Shown one piece after another: positions 1-8,106 of a DNA stretch of 64,000 bases. How positions within the stretch are numbered: position 1 is the stretch's first letter; each line of letters begins with the position of its first letter. This DNA is from JAJRRH01 sp047638815 (lineage in GTDB: Bacteria > Bacteroidota > Bacteroidia > Flavobacteriales_D > JABDKJ01), in NCBI GenBank assembly GCA_047638815.1, contig JBLIMR010000004.1:1-64000 (forward strand), given 5' to 3'. The position numbers were made by a program, and so were the translations under genes. The notes below the pieces were generated by a model, which searched no databases, was not told where the DNA came from, and saw nothing but the letters and a program-made list of their open reading frames with translations.

Positions 1-366
1 TGCTCCTATTTTTATTGAATCTTCTACTGAGATAGTTATCCTTGGGAAGATTTGTAGATTATCCAATGTTGTATTCCCTCCAGAGAAACTTCTCTCCTCC
101 ATCATCAGCCCGACATCGAAAGTATATTTATCACTCAAGGTTCCTTTGTATCCCAATCCGGAGTATATGGCGAAATGATTGAAAGGATTATCCGCAATAA
201 ATGCACTAGGACAATCAATGCATGCGATAGGCTTGTCAGTGAAATGAGTCAGAATGTGTTGTCCCCGAATATCAATATTTAATTCGGATTCAAATTTTAA
301 AGAATCCTGAGAAAAAGCACAGTTAGAAAAAAGAATAGTTAAAAATATGAGTCTTACATATTTCAT
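1..366 (-). CDS. Secreted, probably outer-membrane beta-rich protein (3' part outside window)
   Basis: The reverse strand is open from an ATG at 366 to the window edge, giving 122 codons without a stop. The first 20 residues are a signal peptide (MKYVRLIFLTILFSNCAFSQ) with a plausible cut after FSQ. The rest is rich in alternating polar and hydrophobic segments (DKYTFDVGLMMEERSF, LQIFPRITISVED), as in Bacteroidota outer-membrane barrels, but no family motif is visible. The C-terminus lies beyond base 1. The call as an exported protein is firm; the barrel idea is inference. Confidence 0.6.
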   Translation of the reverse strand, partial: MKYVRLIFLTILFSNCAFSQDSLKFESELNIDIRGQHILTHFTDKPIACIDCPSAFIADNPFNHFAIYSGLGYKGTLSDKYTFDVGLMMEERSFSGGNTTLDNLQIFPRITISVEDSIKIGA

Positions 367-427
367 GGTTGGCGGGATGACTTGGTTTAATTTCCTTGGG
401 CCACAAGATTTATACCAAAGACGTTAA

Positions 428-955
428 CTAAACGTACCTTTCCTTTAGCACATTAAGATGATGAATATTATGACCAGCATTAAACCATCCCAAAATTCTC
501 GCTGAATAAAAAGATCCGCTGGCTTTACCCTCTTGATCCAGCTTCTCGGGATTCATAGTTTTAAACATTTGGATGGTCGATTGTCGGACGCATACATATT
601 CATCCATAACTTGTTTTAGCGATAAGGAATCGCAATAATCCTCATTAGCAAAAACATCTTGGTCAAACCCAGCCAAATCACTTTCTGGATTTCTTGAGAA
701 ACTTAAAGCTCTATAGTTGAAGATTCTCTCAGTATCTGTTAAATGACGTATGACTTGCTTAATGCTCCATTTACCATCAGCATATCTATAGTTTCCCTTC
801 TCTTCTGAGACATCTTTTATTACGTCCAAGGTTAATTGAGTTACTCGTTCTAATTCATCACTAAGATCTACGCATTTAAATCCTTTTAAGTATCTGCTTA
901 AGTATTTTTCTTGGTCGATGTTCTTGGGTTGGTGAATCATTTTTTGATTTTTCAT
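428..955 (-). CDS. DinB/YfiT-like metal-dependent protein
   Basis: A 175-residue protein of the DinB four-helix superfamily (DinB_2 type). The metal-binding histidines expected for the fold are visible: one in RHLTDTERI (about residue 71) and a pair in GHNIHH near the C-terminus (about residues 161-166). Members act as thiol-dependent transferases or hydrolases; nothing here gives the substrate. It lies 30 nt downstream of the WG-repeat gene on the same strand, so the two may be cotranscribed. It is unrelated to DNA polymerase IV, which shares the name DinB and occurs elsewhere in this window. Confidence 0.8.
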   Translation of the reverse strand: MKNQKMIHQPKNIDQEKYLSRYLKGFKCVDLSDELERVTQLTLDVIKDVSEEKGNYRYADGKWSIKQVIRHLTDTERIFNYRALSFSRNPESDLAGFDQDVFANEDYCDSLSLKQVMDEYVCVRQSTIQMFKTMNPEKLDQEGKASGSFYSARILGWFNAGHNIHHLNVLKERYV

Positions 956-985
956 TATAAAGGTAGGGAATAATTGATAATGTTC

Positions 986-1795
986 TTATTTGTGATAATA
1001 CTCATTCCCTTCCTCATCAATATAATACCACAAATCCTCGTTAGCCCATACCTTAGCAATTTTGCCACTTGGGCAAAATTCCACTTTGTGATATTTAACT
1101 TCAGCAATTGTCTCCCCACTTTCACCTAATAATCCGTATAAACTACCAACACGTGTAATAATATAATTTCTTCCTTCGCTCCTTTCCGGTTTAAGTCTCA
1201 CTTCTTCGAATTTATAATCTTGTTTCCATTTACCATGTGAATTAACTACACCCCAAAGCATATCCTTTTTAACTAATGCAACTCCGCTTCCGTTCTCAAT
1301 TAGCTCGATGAACATTTCAGCTATTGTATCACGCTTAAAACTTTTTTCTCCATTGATATCTTTAACTTTATTGATAAAGTAAAAGCCAGTCTTGTTACCA
1401 TCAATAAAAGTCATGAAATGTCTAGTACTACTGTATGATCCACCACAAACACCTCTCCACTTTGGCTCCCACCTATTACCTTCTTGATCGATATAAAAAT
1501 TTTCTTCCCCTTGCTTCACTTTTGAATGACCATACTTATAATAACTAACTTCATCAAATTCAAAGGGAACAACCACTTCATTCTTTTTATTGATAAATCC
1601 AAATTGATTGTCCTTCTTGGCCCATGTTACATCACGTCCTCTAAATTCACCAACTTCTTCATAAATCGCATCGATAATAATTTGCAGATCCTTATTTGAA
1701 TATCCCCAACTATCTCCTACTCTATAAGGTACTAGGTACTGCCCCATCAAAATTTGTTGGGTAAAAACAATGCTAATTAAAATTAACTTTTTCAT
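986..1795 (-). CDS. Secreted WG-repeat protein
   Basis: A 269-residue protein with an N-terminal signal peptide (MKKLILISIVFTQQILMGQ). It contains repeated segments of the WG/KWG type, for example GDSWGYSNKDLQIII, DNQFGFINKKNEVVV, DMLWGVVNSHGKW and GSLYGLLGESGETIA. These short beta-repeats are abundant in secreted Bacteroidota proteins and usually mediate binding rather than catalysis. No enzyme motif is visible. It is the first gene of a pair with the DinB-fold gene downstream and diverges from glyA. Confidence 0.75.
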   Translation of the reverse strand: MKKLILISIVFTQQILMGQYLVPYRVGDSWGYSNKDLQIIIDAIYEEVGEFRGRDVTWAKKDNQFGFINKKNEVVVPFEFDEVSYYKYGHSKVKQGEENFYIDQEGNRWEPKWRGVCGGSYSSTRHFMTFIDGNKTGFYFINKVKDINGEKSFKRDTIAEMFIELIENGSGVALVKKDMLWGVVNSHGKWKQDYKFEEVRLKPERSEGRNYIITRVGSLYGLLGESGETIAEVKYHKVEFCPSGKIAKVWANEDLWYYIDEEGNEYYHK

Positions 1796-1879
1796 TATTA
1801 GTATCTCTCTAGTTAAAAGAAGCCGATCATTTAAATTACATCAAATTTCATTCCATCCAACCATTTATGCAGAATGTCC

Positions 1880-1909
1880 TTGTTCCAACAATAAAGAATC
1901 ATATTTTTG
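1880..1909 (+). promoter_or_regulatory. Bacteroidota-type promoter for glyA
   Basis: TTG at 1880-1882, then a 19-nt spacer, then TATTTTTG at 1902-1909. This matches the Bacteroidota sigma-factor consensus TTG-N17-20-TAnnTTTG exactly. Transcription would start about 8 nt further on, leaving a leader of about 20 nt before the glyA ATG at 1938. Confidence 0.7.
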
Positions 1910-1937
1910 TGACACAATATAAAAGGAATAAATTGCC

Positions 1938-3206
1938 ATGAGTGATATAGTATTTGATCTAATCCAAAAGGAAAGAAAGAGACAAACAGAGGGTTTAGAG
2001 CTCATTGCATCTGAAAATTATGTTAGTGATAATGTCATGAAAGCTACTGGCTCGGTACTTACAAATAAGTATGCTGAAGGATTGCCAAATAAAAGATATT
2101 ATGGTGGGTGTGAGTTCGTGGATCAAGTGGAACAATTGGCTATTGATAGGTTAAAAGAATTATTTGGCGCTGAATGGGCCAATGTTCAGCCTCACTCTGG
2201 AGCGCAAGCCAATGCTGCAGTAATGTTGGCTTGTTTAAAACCTGGTGATAAGATTCTAGGTTTTGACCTTTCTCATGGCGGACATCTGACTCACGGTTCC
2301 CCAGTAAACTTTTCCGGTTTGACATACGAACCACACTTTTATGGAGTAGATAAAGAATCTGGAATTGTAGACTACGATGCATTTGAAAAAACAGCTTTAG
2401 AGCAAAAACCTAAAATGATCATTGCTGGTGCATCTGCGTACTCAAGAGATTGGGATTATGCAAGAATGAGAGCGATGGCTGATAAGATTGGCGCCATTCT
2501 ATTGGCAGACATTGCTCATCCAGCAGGTTTGATTGCCACTGGCTTCCTCAACAATGCCTTGGATCATTGCCACATCGTAACTTCTACTACCCACAAGACG
2601 CTTCGCGGACCAAGAGGTGGCATTATCATGATGGGTCAAGATTTTGAAAACCCTTGGGGAAAAGCCACCAAAAAAGGAACAATTAGAAAGATGTCCTCTT
2701 TATTGGACTCAGGTGTTTTCCCAGGAACACAAGGAGGTCCATTGGAACATGTGATTGCAGCCAAAGCTGTAGCTTTTGGAGAAGCTTTGACACCTAGTTA
2801 TAAGATATACATGTCTCAAGTTCTTAAAAATGCTGATGCCATGGCGAATGCATTTGTGGACAAAGGATATCATTTGATTTCAAAGGGAACAGACAATCAT
2901 TCTATGCTAATCGATTTGCGTTCAAAAAACATTTCAGGAAAAGATGCTGAAATCGCACTTGAAAAAGCGGATATTACACTGAACAAAAACATGGTGCCCT
3001 TCGATGATAAATCACCATTCGTAACCTCGGGTATAAGAATTGGAACTCCTGCTATTACGACTAGAGGAATGATGGAAAACGAAATGGGGAATGTTGTAGA
3101 ACTTATAGATGCTGTTATCATGAATCCTGAGGATGATCGTTTGATTGCTTCAGTCAAGGAGAAAGTTCATGGTTTGATGTCACATAGACCATTGTTCAAG
3201 GCTTAG
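1938..3206 (+). CDS. glyA: Serine hydroxymethyltransferase
   Basis: A 422-residue enzyme of normal family length. It converts serine and tetrahydrofolate to glycine and 5,10-methylene-tetrahydrofolate in the cytoplasm and uses PLP. Visible signatures are ELIASENYVS near the N-terminus, NVQPHSGAQAN, the PLP-binding segment TSTTHKTLRGPRGG with Lys220 as the Schiff-base lysine, and GIRIGTPAITTRGM near the C-terminus. The start is supported by a well-spaced promoter just upstream. folP follows 0.8 kb downstream, but the DUF1599 gene between them is on the opposite strand, so they are not one operon. Confidence 0.97.
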   Translation: MSDIVFDLIQKERKRQTEGLELIASENYVSDNVMKATGSVLTNKYAEGLPNKRYYGGCEFVDQVEQLAIDRLKELFGAEWANVQPHSGAQANAAVMLACLKPGDKILGFDLSHGGHLTHGSPVNFSGLTYEPHFYGVDKESGIVDYDAFEKTALEQKPKMIIAGASAYSRDWDYARMRAMADKIGAILLADIAHPAGLIATGFLNNALDHCHIVTSTTHKTLRGPRGGIIMMGQDFENPWGKATKKGTIRKMSSLLDSGVFPGTQGGPLEHVIAAKAVAFGEALTPSYKIYMSQVLKNADAMANAFVDKGYHLISKGTDNHSMLIDLRSKNISGKDAEIALEKADITLNKNMVPFDDKSPFVTSGIRIGTPAITTRGMMENEMGNVVELIDAVIMNPEDDRLIASVKEKVHGLMSHRPLFKA

Positions 3207-3339
3207 GTCTATTACGCAAATCGTAATATTATGTCATTGACAATTGACGGCATTTCGGTGGCGACAGGCTCCACATGCTCAATGACCTGCTTTGGTGTCG
3301 GAAATGATTGATTAATAATTGAAGTACCCCTACTTTTCA

Positions 3340-3429
3340 GACGAGATTCTTCACTTCGCTATGCTTCGTTCAGAATGACATGCAGATTATTATGTTCACT
3401 TTAATTCGGTCCCTGAGCTTGTCGAAGGG
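3340..3429. repeat. Scattered repeat units after glyA
   Basis: The spacer holds two dispersed repeat motifs seen elsewhere in this window. A unit with GACGAGATTCTTC and TTCGTTCAGAATGAC lies at 3340-3379, as in the palindromic elements at 32.7, 33.9 and 35.4 kb. A CCCTGAGCTTGTCGAAGGG unit lies at 3411-3429, as at 7353 and 32.5 kb. Just beyond, ACTTTAA is repeated in tandem (3441-3464). No gene is visible in 3207-3466. Confidence 0.6.
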
Positions 3430-3466
3430 TTCACTTTTCACTTTAAACTTTAAACTTTAAAACCTA

Positions 3467-4030
3467 CTACTCACCCAATTGAATTAAAGCAAATACAGAG
3501 TAATTCAACATGTCAAGATAAGATCCCTCCACTCCTTCTGAAATTTTGGTTACGCCTTCGTTATCCTCAATTTGTTTGATTCGTAGTATTTTCATAAGAA
3601 TAAGATCAGTAAGAGAACTCACTCTCATATCACGCCAAGCCTCACCATAATCATGATTTTTCTTTTCCATTAAATCTCTGGCCACTTGAATTTTTTCACG
3701 ATAAAGTGAAATTGCTTCTTCAGAAGGAATATCCAAATCATCATAATTATCAATGGACATTTGAATTAAGGCCATCGCAGCATAGTTCACTATAGCAATA
3801 AATGCATCTTCGGTTGACTCCTCTACTCTATTGACCCCTGTCATTTGAATAGTTCGTATTCTATTGGCCTTTATAAATATTTGATCTGTTAATGAAGATG
3901 TTCTTAAGATTCTCCAAGCAGTGCCATAATCGTGTGTTTTTTTAGCGAAAATATCACGACATTTGTTTACAACGGCATCATACTGATTAAGGGTGTTTTC
4001 CAATTTTATAGACTTTAATTGAGCGAGCAA
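3467..4030 (-). CDS. DUF1599 (nucleotide-modification-associated) protein
   Basis: A 187-residue protein made of two copies of the same roughly 75-residue unit. Copy one carries DIFAKKTHDYGTAWRILRTSSLTDQIFIKANRI; copy two carries MEKKNHDYGEAWRDMRVSSLTDLILMKILRI. This tandem HDYG.AWR..R.SSLTD motif defines DUF1599 (Nmad1-like), an uncharacterised family with a MazG-like all-alpha flavour; its biochemical role is not known. The longest frame begins with TTG at 4030. A second TTG nine codons later is also possible, since homologous sequence seems to begin near LNQYDAV. The 5' end meets that of folP head to head. Confidence 0.8.
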   Translation of the reverse strand: MLAQLKSIKLENTLNQYDAVVNKCRDIFAKKTHDYGTAWRILRTSSLTDQIFIKANRIRTIQMTGVNRVEESTEDAFIAIVNYAAMALIQMSIDNYDDLDIPSEEAISLYREKIQVARDLMEKKNHDYGEAWRDMRVSSLTDLILMKILRIKQIEDNEGVTKISEGVEGSYLDMLNYSVFALIQLGE

Positions 4031-4033
4031 GAT

Positions 4034-4861
4034 ATGGCTTTTTACGAAAAGACGAACCTGAATATCAATTCAAAACTCTTGGATTTATCGACACCTCAGG
4101 TTATGGGTATTATCAATCTTACGAGCGATTCATATTTTGCCGAAAGTCGTGTATCTGATGTTGATGAATTGGTTGCAAGGGCTGGTCAAATGATTAAGGA
4201 TGGGGCTTCTATATTAGATTTAGGCGCAATGTCTACACGTCCTGGGGCAATAGATTTGGGTGAAGAGGTGGAGTTGGCTCGGCTAATCCCTGCCATACAA
4301 GCTTTAACATATGCATTTCCAGAGATCATTATATCTATTGATACCTATCGATCGGAAGTGGCAAAACAATGCATAGCTGTGGGTGCTCATATCATCAACG
4401 ATATATCTGGTGGACAGGCAGATCCTAAAATGATCAATACGGTAGCAGAATTACAAGTACCATACATCATCATGCATATGAAAGGTATGCCACACACAAT
4501 GCAGGATAACCCTCAATATGACAATGTGGTTCTTGAAATTTTTTCACAATTAAACAGTACGTGCAAAAAATTGACAGAGGCTGGAATTAAAGACATTATT
4601 ATCGACCCCGGTTTTGGTTTCGGTAAAACAGTAGATCATAATTATGAAATATTGGATCATCTGGACCACTTTAAAAACATAGGACATCCCTTGCTAGTCG
4701 GAATTTCGAGGAAATCTATGATCTACAAACCACTGGATAGTACACCAGAAGATTCTTTACCGGCAACTTCAGCGCTACATAGATTAGCGTTGGAAAAAGG
4801 TGCCAACATTCTAAGAGTCCATGACGTGAAAGAAGCCGCGGATTTAATTACGAATTTTTAA
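4034..4861 (+). CDS. folP: Dihydropteroate synthase
   Basis: Condenses p-aminobenzoate with hydroxymethyl-dihydropterin diphosphate in folate synthesis. Signatures in order: QVMGIINLTSDSYF (N-terminal diphosphate loop), DLGAMSTRPGA, SIDTYRSEVA, HIINDISGG, IIMHMKGMP, IIDPGFGFGKT and VGISRKSMI, covering all TIM-barrel active-site loops. Length is about 275 residues, normal for the family. ATG at 4034 is preferred; an in-frame TTG at 4019 would overlap the divergent DUF1599 frame. The gene lies 0.8 kb from glyA, so two folate/one-carbon genes are close together. Confidence 0.95.
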   Translation: MAFYEKTNLNINSKLLDLSTPQVMGIINLTSDSYFAESRVSDVDELVARAGQMIKDGASILDLGAMSTRPGAIDLGEEVELARLIPAIQALTYAFPEIIISIDTYRSEVAKQCIAVGAHIINDISGGQADPKMINTVAELQVPYIIMHMKGMPHTMQDNPQYDNVVLEIFSQLNSTCKKLTEAGIKDIIIDPGFGFGKTVDHNYEILDHLDHFKNIGHPLLVGISRKSMIYKPLDSTPEDSLPATSALHRLALEKGANILRVHDVKEAADLITNF

Positions 4862-4955
4862 TCTAAAACTCTTCAACATCACCTTGGTAAACGGATAGAA
4901 ATTGAACGGTACATCAAGCACTTAAATATTTAAGTTTGTCTTGTTTTTAACGAAC

Positions 4956-6002
4956 ATGAGCACTGGTCCTAAAAATATGAACGTACTAGCTATTCGGTCT
5001 GACTTTATCCATCACGGGGAACACTCGGGATATAAGCAGATATTGAAGTACACCAATCCGTATAAAATTATCGGTGTTGACGAACGTGCTGAGAAAAAGC
5101 AATCTGTTCTTATGAATGGTTATTGCTGGCCATATGAATTTACCGCATTGAAATATAAAAAAGACATTCACTTGATTCATCATCTATATGCGGATGAGTT
5201 TTTCAGATTTAGTGCCAGATTATTTAAAGTCCCCATCGTAGCCACATTTCACCAAACTCCAGAATTGCTCGAGCGAGATGTTATTCATGGAGATTTGAGA
5301 GGTAGAATAGCAAAATTCACTCATAAGATTAATAAAAGTCGATTTAATTCGCTCGCAGCTGCTATTGTTACGAGCCCAAACCAAATTGAGGTTCTCAAAA
5401 AGGTTATGCCCGAAGAGAAAATTCATCACATTCCTTTGGGTCTTCATATTGATCGATTGAATCCACATTATGAGGCGTTCGCGAAGACTGAAAACACAAA
5501 GAGAATAATAACGGTCGGAAACTGGCAAAGAGATTGGGATTATTATTTCCAAGTCGTTAAAGATTGTCCTAATTACCAATTCACTTTGGTCAATAGAAAA
5601 TTAGATCCCAAATACAAAACAATGCTTTCTCAGACGCCTAATGTCACCTATCATGATGATGTAAGTGATGAAGAGATGTACCAGTTGTATCTTGAGTCTG
5701 ACGTGCAATTCCTACCGATCATAGGCATTGCTGCTAGTAATGCTGTTATGGATGGTTTTGCTTTAGGTTGCCCTTTGGTCGCAACTGATCTTGGCATGAC
5801 TGAGTATAAAGATCATGCTGATATTGTAACACTTTATGATAAGGGGGACTTGAACAGTACAAAAAGATCTTTATCACTCTTTCTGGATAAGTCCTTGGAA
5901 GAAAAAATTGAAACAAGAAAAAATTGCCGCAATTTTGCACAGGGATTTACCTGGCAAGAAATTGCAAGGCGTACTGTAGAATTATATAATAAAGTAATAT
6001 GA
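4956..6002 (+). CDS. Group 4-type glycosyltransferase
   Basis: A GT-B fold sugar transferase of about 348 residues. The N-terminal half has HLIHHLYADEFFRFSA and IVATFHQTPE, as in GT4 acceptor domains. The C-terminal half has RIITVGNWQRDWDYY, VTYHDDVSDEEMYQLY, the donor-binding segment FLPIIGIAASNAVMDGFALGCPLVATD and a terminal FTWQEIARRTVELYN. The donor and acceptor sugars cannot be told. ATG at 4956 is used; ATG at 4977 is equally possible, and a TAAGTTTG -7-like box lies at 4931-4938. It overlaps the following dehydrogenase by ATGA, so the two are translationally coupled, suggesting uronic-acid-containing surface glycan synthesis. Confidence 0.8.
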   Translation: MSTGPKNMNVLAIRSDFIHHGEHSGYKQILKYTNPYKIIGVDERAEKKQSVLMNGYCWPYEFTALKYKKDIHLIHHLYADEFFRFSARLFKVPIVATFHQTPELLERDVIHGDLRGRIAKFTHKINKSRFNSLAAAIVTSPNQIEVLKKVMPEEKIHHIPLGLHIDRLNPHYEAFAKTENTKRIITVGNWQRDWDYYFQVVKDCPNYQFTLVNRKLDPKYKTMLSQTPNVTYHDDVSDEEMYQLYLESDVQFLPIIGIAASNAVMDGFALGCPLVATDLGMTEYKDHADIVTLYDKGDLNSTKRSLSLFLDKSLEEKIETRKNCRNFAQGFTWQEIARRTVELYNKVI

Positions 6003-7285
6003 ATATTTCTGTTTTTGGGCTTGGATATGTAGGTGTAGTAAACATAGCATGTTTGTCAAAGTTGGGTCATACATTATATGGCTGTGATATAAAGCCACAT
6101 AAAGTTGCTGAAATCAATTCTGGCAAAAGTCCAATACACGAACCTCAAGTTGACGAATTACTTGGAGATGGATTTAAAGATGGTCGCATCATTGCATCAC
6201 AAGATGCCGCATTAGTTGTTGAGAATACTGAAATGGCACTCGTCTGTGTTGGCACACCAAGTAGTCCAGAAGGATACGTAAATCTAAGTTACTGCATCAA
6301 TACGGTAATGGAGATTGCCGATCATGTAAAAAGGCTTAACAAGAAATACACTTTAGTTTTCAGAAGTACAATTCCTCCTGGAACAGTTGAAGATAAATTG
6401 ATGCCTGAAGTTGATCGTATTTTAGGAAAAAATAATGATCTAATGGAAATTCTTTTCTTACCTGAATTTTTAAGAGAAGGATCTGCCGTTAAAGATTTCT
6501 TTGAATGTAGAAGAATTGTGATTGGGTGTAATGATGACACTCAAAAGAATGCTGCCATCGAAGAAGTCTTCAATTTTAGTGAAGAAGTGCCTTTGAAATA
6601 TGTTAATTTCAGAACGGCTGAGTTCATCAAATATGCTGACAATGCCTATCACGCCACGAAAGTTGCTTTCGCCAATGAAATATATTCTCTTGGGGCAAAG
6701 TTTGGTGTTGATGTTAAAAAAGCCAATGAAATTTTCTTGATGGATGACATTTTAAATGTTTCTGCCAATTACTTAAAACCAGGACTACCATATGGTGGAT
6801 CATGTTTACCGAAAGAAGTAAGGGCAATTGGAAATCTAGGTCGAATCGTTGATATGGAAGTGCCTTTTTTCAAAGGAATGTATGAGAGTAATGTTCAGCA
6901 TCAATCAAGACTTCATGAGAAAGTGATGAGCTATGGCAAGAAGAAAATCCTTATTCACGGATTGACCTTCAAGCACGATACTGATGATGTAAGAGAAAGT
7001 CCTTTATTGTTTTTGTCAAAGTCTCTTCTAAATGAAAATGTTGAGATAAAAATATACGATCCAAACCTCAACATCGGTTCTATGAGAATTGAAAACGCAG
7101 ATGTTGTGAGATATGTTGAAAGCGATGAAACAGCATTGATTGAGTGGGCTGACTTGGTTGTAACTAGTAGAAGAAACCCTGAATCATTGGTGGATAAAAC
7201 GAATGACAATCAAGATATTCTGAATCTTACAAATTACAATGACCATACAAATCTAAGTCCTAGAATAAAGAATTTGTACCAGTAA
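5999..7285 (+). CDS. UDP-glucose/GDP-mannose 6-dehydrogenase family protein (AlgD-like)
   Basis: A 428-residue NAD-dependent dehydrogenase that oxidises the C6 alcohol of a nucleotide sugar to a uronic acid in two steps. Visible are the Rossmann motif FGLGYVG, LVCVGTPSSPEG, RSTIPPGTVE, FLPEFLREGSAVKDFF, the Lys/Asn pair in FIKYADNAYHATKVAFANE, the catalytic-cysteine motif GGSCLPKE, and DTDDVRESPLL in the C-terminal domain. SPIHEPQVDELL and GGSCLPKEVRA resemble GDP-mannose dehydrogenase AlgD more than UDP-glucose Ugd, but the nucleotide is not proven. Coupled by ATGA overlap to the upstream glycosyltransferase. Confidence 0.88.
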   Translation: MNISVFGLGYVGVVNIACLSKLGHTLYGCDIKPHKVAEINSGKSPIHEPQVDELLGDGFKDGRIIASQDAALVVENTEMALVCVGTPSSPEGYVNLSYCINTVMEIADHVKRLNKKYTLVFRSTIPPGTVEDKLMPEVDRILGKNNDLMEILFLPEFLREGSAVKDFFECRRIVIGCNDDTQKNAAIEEVFNFSEEVPLKYVNFRTAEFIKYADNAYHATKVAFANEIYSLGAKFGVDVKKANEIFLMDDILNVSANYLKPGLPYGGSCLPKEVRAIGNLGRIVDMEVPFFKGMYESNVQHQSRLHEKVMSYGKKKILIHGLTFKHDTDDVRESPLLFLSKSLLNENVEIKIYDPNLNIGSMRIENADVVRYVESDETALIEWADLVVTSRRNPESLVDKTNDNQDILNLTNYNDHTNLSPRIKNLYQ

Positions 7286-7352
7286 TTAATTACGAATTAT
7301 TAATTACGAATTCATTTTTGGCCTAGTATTATAGGATCCTAAGCTTGCGATG

Positions 7353-7371
7353 CCCTGAGTTTGTCGAAGGG
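7353..7371. repeat. CCCTGAGTTTGTCGAAGGG dispersed repeat
   Basis: An imperfect 19-nt copy of the CCTGAGCNTGTCGAAGGG repeat found twice more in this window. It follows two tandem copies of TTAATTACGAATT directly after the AlgD-like stop codon (7284-7311). A similar AATTACGAATTACGAAT stretch follows the DnaE stop at 38.57 kb. Confidence 0.55.
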
Positions 7372-7393
7372 CCGGATTATTAACTGCGATTCA

Positions 7394-7422
7394 TAAAATA
7401 AGAATATGAAATTCTTATTTTA
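7394..7422. terminator. AT-rich bidirectional hairpin between convergent genes
   Basis: A perfect 12-bp inverted repeat, TAAAATAAGAAT / ATTCTTATTTTA, with a five-base loop. It lies between the convergent AlgD-like gene and the redox operon, with A and T runs on both flanks, so it could terminate both transcripts. The stem is weak because it is AT-rich. Confidence 0.55.
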
Positions 7423-7429
7423 TCATTTT

Positions 7430-8104
7430 TCAATCCAACGTTTCAATGGCTCTTTTGACTTGAATTTTCACCATGTCATATATCGATACACGAGGACTCA
7501 ACTTAACAATAGAAAGCTCTGTACAAGATAATACGACTGGAGCCTTCAAACAATACTGCTCACACAGATCATTAAATTCATGTTGCTGTAACTTGCTTTC
7601 TTTTCCTCGGTAAATATCTTGACGCAATTGATCTATTTTTGATTGATCATCTTCATTGGGAAGTGATACTGTAATGCCTTGGTTTTCGAAATGACTTCTA
7701 ATGTAATCCGAGTTCATCGTGTGTTTTGTTCCCATTAAAATCACTTCTCTAACCTGATCTTTCTTCAGCATCATGATCGTTTCCATAACTGGGTGAATTA
7801 AATTCACTCCAGTTGGCAATGAAATACGATCTATTGTTTCATGCAAAGTAATATTCGGAACAACCATACATCGTATGCTCTGTTCATTTAATTCGGCAAT
7901 ATATTTTTCCGTGACAGGAATTAGTTTGTCAAACTTATTTGGTAAATGAGGATTTATGTGTTCGAAGTTGGCATTCAACATGATTAAAGGACAGGTACTA
8001 AATCCGCCATGAATCTCACTGTAAAATTTATTTAGTAATCTTAAATATAACTGCGTGGTAAAACTACCCAATCCCAGTAAACCTATATGTTCCTTGTCCT
8101 CCAA
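7430..8104 (-). CDS. Aspartate/glutamate racemase-fold protein lacking the first catalytic cysteine
   Basis: A 224-residue member of the Asp/Glu/hydantoin racemase superfamily, last gene of the msr-egt operon and 2 nt after egtD. N-terminal IGLLGLGSFTTQLYLRLL matches the family's GG.G...T..YY..I start. The second active-site motif PVVLSCTELSIV retains its cysteine. The first motif, usually (I/V)xxCNTxH, reads MVVPNITLHE: Thr and His remain but Asn occupies the Cys position. A two-base racemization mechanism using two thiols is therefore unlikely. It may be a one-cysteine isomerase or lyase, or a binding protein. Its link to ergothioneine genes is inferred from position only. Confidence 0.75.
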   Translation of the reverse strand: MEDKEHIGLLGLGSFTTQLYLRLLNKFYSEIHGGFSTCPLIMLNANFEHINPHLPNKFDKLIPVTEKYIAELNEQSIRCMVVPNITLHETIDRISLPTGVNLIHPVMETIMMLKKDQVREVILMGTKHTMNSDYIRSHFENQGITVSLPNEDDQSKIDQLRQDIYRGKESKLQQHEFNDLCEQYCLKAPVVLSCTELSIVKLSPRVSIYDMVKIQVKRAIETLD

Positions 8105-8106
8105 AT

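Noticed and set aside
3441..3464. Tandem ACTTTAA units as a CRISPR or iteron array
   Set aside because: Only three or four short units without spacers; simple local duplication.
7430..8104. Assignment as glutamate racemase MurI
   Set aside because: The start and second-cysteine motif fit the broader Asp/Glu racemase superfamily, the first cysteine is missing, and the context is redox rather than cell wall.
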